A DNA stretch of 64,000 nucleotides from Xenopus tropicalis (lineage: Eukaryota; Chordata; Amphibia; Anura; Pipidae). A program made the translations under genes and the position numbers. Shown here piece after piece: positions 60,896-64,000 of the stretch (position 1 is the stretch's first letter; each line of letters begins with the position of its first letter). The notes beneath the pieces are model-generated. The model saw nothing but the letters and a program-made list of their open reading frames with translations. It ran no database searches and had not been told where the DNA came from. The stretch is taken from contig NC_030683.2 of NCBI RefSeq assembly GCF_000004195.4, positions 1,429,155-1,493,154 of the forward strand, written 5' to 3'.

Positions 60896-63215
60896 TAAAT
60901 AATTATAACCCCAAATACGTTATATACAGTGAGAGGCAGAGGGCACTGACACCACAAATACATTATATACAGTGATGAGCAGAGGGCACTGTGACACCCC
61001 CAAATTCAATTATATTACAGGAGAGGCAGAGGGCACTGACACTCCCTAAATAACATATATAAAAGTAGAGGCAGAGGCACGACACCCCAGAATACATTAA
61101 TATCAGTGGAGAGTCAGAGGGCACTGCACCCCAAATACATTATTATTTACAGTGAGAGCAGAGCGGCACTGACACCCAAATACATATATACAGGAGAGGC
61201 AAGAGGGCACTGATCACCCCAAATTACATTATATACAGTGATTAGCAGAGGGCACCCTTGACACCCCAAATTGACATTTATATACAGTGAGGAGGTCAGA
61301 GGCCACTGTTACAACCCCAAATACATTATATACAGTGAGAGCATGAGGTGCACTGACACCCCAATACATTATACAGTGAGAGGCAGAGGGCCACTGACTA
61401 CCCCAAAATACATTATATACCCAGGTTTGGAAAAAAGGAATAAGGGGGGGGGGGGGCCCAGGGGAAAGGAAGTGGGGGGCACTTGACAACCCCAAGATCA
61501 TGATATACAGTGAAGAGCAGAGGCCACTGACACCCCAAAATTACATTATATTACATGTGGAGAGGCAGAGGCCACTTGACACCCCAAATACGATATATTA
61601 CAGTGAGAGGCAGAGCACGGACACCCAATACATTATATTTAACAGTGACGAGAGGCCACTGAATCCCAAGATACATATTATATAGTGCAGGGCAGAGGCC
61701 CACTGTACACCCCAAATACATTATATACAGGTGAGAGCGCAGGAGGCCACTGACACCCCAAATATTCATTATATTAAGTTGAGAGGCAAGAGGCCCTGAC
61801 ATCCAAAATACATTATATACAGTGAGCAGCAGAGGGCACTGACACCCCAAATACATTATATCAGTGAGAGGCAGAGGGCACTGACCACCCCAAAATACAT
61901 TTATTACATAAGCAGGCAGAGGGCCACTGACACCCCAAAATTACATATATACATAAGAGGCAAGGGCATCTGCCACCCCATAATACTTTTTATATTAAGT
62001 TAGAGCAGAGGCCACTGACTATGCAAATACATTATATACAGTGAGAGGCAGGGGGCACTGACATTCCCAAATACACTATATGCCCAGTGATAGGCAGAGG
62101 GCACTGGACACTCGCCACAGACTTTGATATACTAGTGAGAGGCAAGGGCCACTGACATCCCAATACACTATATCAGTGATAGGCAGAGGCACAGACACCC
62201 CAAAAGTACATTATATACAGTGAGAGGCATGAGGCTCTGCACCCAAATACATTAGATACAGTGAGAGGCAGAGGCCGACTGACACCCAATAATACATTAT
62301 ATGCAGGAGATCTATTATGGCTATCTGAACACCCCAAAACATTTATAACAGTGAAGGTCAAGCCACTGACACCCCAAATACATTATATACAGTGAGAGGC
62401 AGAGGGCACTGACATCCCAAATACACTATATGCAGTGATAGGCAGAGGGCACTGACACCCCAAATACATTATATACAGTGAGAGGCAGAGGGCACTGACA
62501 CCCCAAATACATTATATACAGTGAGAGGCAGAGGGCACTGACACCCCAAATACATTATATACAGTGAGAGGCAGAGGGCACTGACACCCCAAATACATTA
62601 TATACAGTGAGAGGCAGAGGGCACTGACACCCCAAATACATTATATACAGTGAGAGGCAGAGGGCACTGACACCCCAAATACATTATATACAGTGAGAGG
62701 CAGAGGGCACTGACACCCCAAATACATTATATACAGTGAGAGGCAGAGGGCACTGACACCCCAAATACATTATATACAGTGAGAGGCAGAGGCCACTGAC
62801 ACCCCAAATACATTATATACAGTAAGAGGCAGAGGCCACTGACATCCCAAATACATTATATACAGTGAGAGGCAGAGGGCAGTGACACCCCAAATACACT
62901 ATATACAGTGAGAGGCAGAGGGCACTGACACCCCAAATACATTATATACAGTGAGAGGCAGAGGGCACTGCCACCCCAAATACATTATATACAGTGAGAG
63001 GCAGAGGGTACTGACACCCCAAATACATTATATACAGTGAAAGGCAGAGGGCACTGCCACCCCAAATACATTATATACAGTGAGAGGCAGAGGGTACTGA
63101 TACCCCAAATACATTATATACAGTGAGAGGCAGAGGGCACTGCCACCCCAAATACATTATATACAGTGAGAGGCAGAGGGTACTGACACCCCAAATACAT
63201 TATATACAGTGAGAG
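60896..63215. repeat. 43-bp minisatellite, about 54 copies
   Basis: The unit is gacaccccaaatacattata, tacagtgagaggcagagggc and act. Copies are almost perfect from 62,350 to 63,215 and at the left edge, but indel-rich from about 60,990 to 62,350. This array is different in sequence from the 43-bp array at 3.7-10.7 kb. Confidence 0.98.
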
Positions 63216-64000
63216 GCAATAGATCCAGACACCCCCTTACCCATCCAAAAAGCAGGTTACCTGTAGGCTTGAATTCAGCACCTTTCAGGTCAAAATTAGC
63301 TCAGAAAATCTGCCCCCGGTATCAGCCCCCCTACCTGCCCGCTCAGTGACACAGTGACAAATGGGCAACTCTACATTAAAGGGGATGGAATGTGCAATTA
63401 ATGCTAAGTCTAAACTTTCTAATAAACGTTAATTTAAATGACTTGATAATCTCATTGTTTTTGCAAAAAACGTTTTGCTTTGTTGCAATAAATGCGCAGT
63501 GCCGGGGGGGGGGCAGTGCCAGGGTAACTCTGCTCCTAATGAGACATCATTGTCATGTGACCCCCCCCCCGGTGCTAACGACCCTGTCAGGCTCCTGTAT
63601 ATAAATAATGTGACATTTCCATCCCGTTAGTTTGTGTTACTGTGACATTAACCCCCGATCCAACAATTAGATTTCTTCCCCCCCCCCCGGCACTCGGCGC
63701 CGCTGTCACGGATCAGCGAATGGATCAGCTGTAACCCACGCTGAGTAGGAGTTCTGGTTATTTGCCCACAGGGGGCAGATTTTAAAGGGATTTATTATTG
63801 CAGCTTATGCCCCACTGGGGGAAGAGACCTGCTGGGGGGCAATTACACACTTTAGTGGCAGAACGTCCCCCTGTTCCCAGCGAGGGGGGGGGGGCTGCAC
63901 TCACTTTTTCTGAAATTTAATAACATAATGATAATAAATAGAATATGCCAGGCACGCAATCGTCTGTAAAGCCCCCCCCCATGGCTTCCTGTAGCACCGG
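63216..64000. other. Unique intron sequence at window end
   Basis: About 785 bp with several C or G homopolymers. The next sorcs2 exon was looked for and not found. Confidence 0.6.

Noticed and set aside
3670..63215. Two arrays (3.7-10.7 kb and 60.9-63.2 kb) share a 43-bp period and the word tatatacagt
   Set aside because: The rest of the units cannot be aligned, so the shared period looks like coincidence.

Overview
The window is intronic-rich vertebrate DNA carrying eight consecutive coding exons of one plus-strand gene. The translated exons join in phase, have GT/AG borders and read as part of the VPS10 domain of a sortilin-family receptor, best matching SorCS2 (sorcs2). Both ends of the gene lie outside the window. 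The transposon remnants (a T2-type MITE split by a palindromic MITE that begins ggggcacatttacta, and LINE-derived sequence) are of kinds abundant in Xenopus, so a pipid frog is the likely source. This is judged from memory of those families, not from a search.

Layout: exon 1 of the window (321-420) is followed by a 27.6-kb intron. That intron holds a ~140-bp repeat, nested MITEs, a 7-kb array of 43-bp units, a 27-bp G-run array, a CT tract, purine-rich and GCAGCG arrays, a 19-bp array, an 81-bp array, a CA-rich array and a 25-bp array. Exons 2 (28031-28189) and 3 (29111-29184) are separated by a short 19-bp array. An 18-kb intron (29185-47169) holds another 19-bp array, an apparent duplicated block of low sequence quality, and 23-bp, 133-bp, ~153-bp (LINE-derived) and ~110-bp arrays. 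Exons 4 to 8 (47170-56882) are interrupted by 45-bp, 50-bp, 105-bp, 10-bp and 41-bp arrays. Downstream come ~112-bp, ~77-bp and 43-bp arrays. By my rough addition tandem arrays fill about 60% of the window.

No other protein-coding gene, rRNA, tRNA or CRISPR array was recognised. The very long open frames are by-products of stop-free tandem repeats. Several arrays have clean units at their edges and indel-rich units in the middle. One block (about 31.1-36.4 kb) looks like an unpolished, over-extended gap fill that duplicates the array-to-unique junction found again at 36.8-38.0 kb. The most interesting observations are: the sharing of one 19-bp minisatellite, with the same internal variants, among three introns in opposite orientations; the tandem amplification of a LINE ORF2 fragment; a 23-bp array with a telomere-like TAGGGTT core; a strictly alternating 50-bp dimer inside the 25-bp array; and a ~3-kb long-range duplication inside the 43-bp array.
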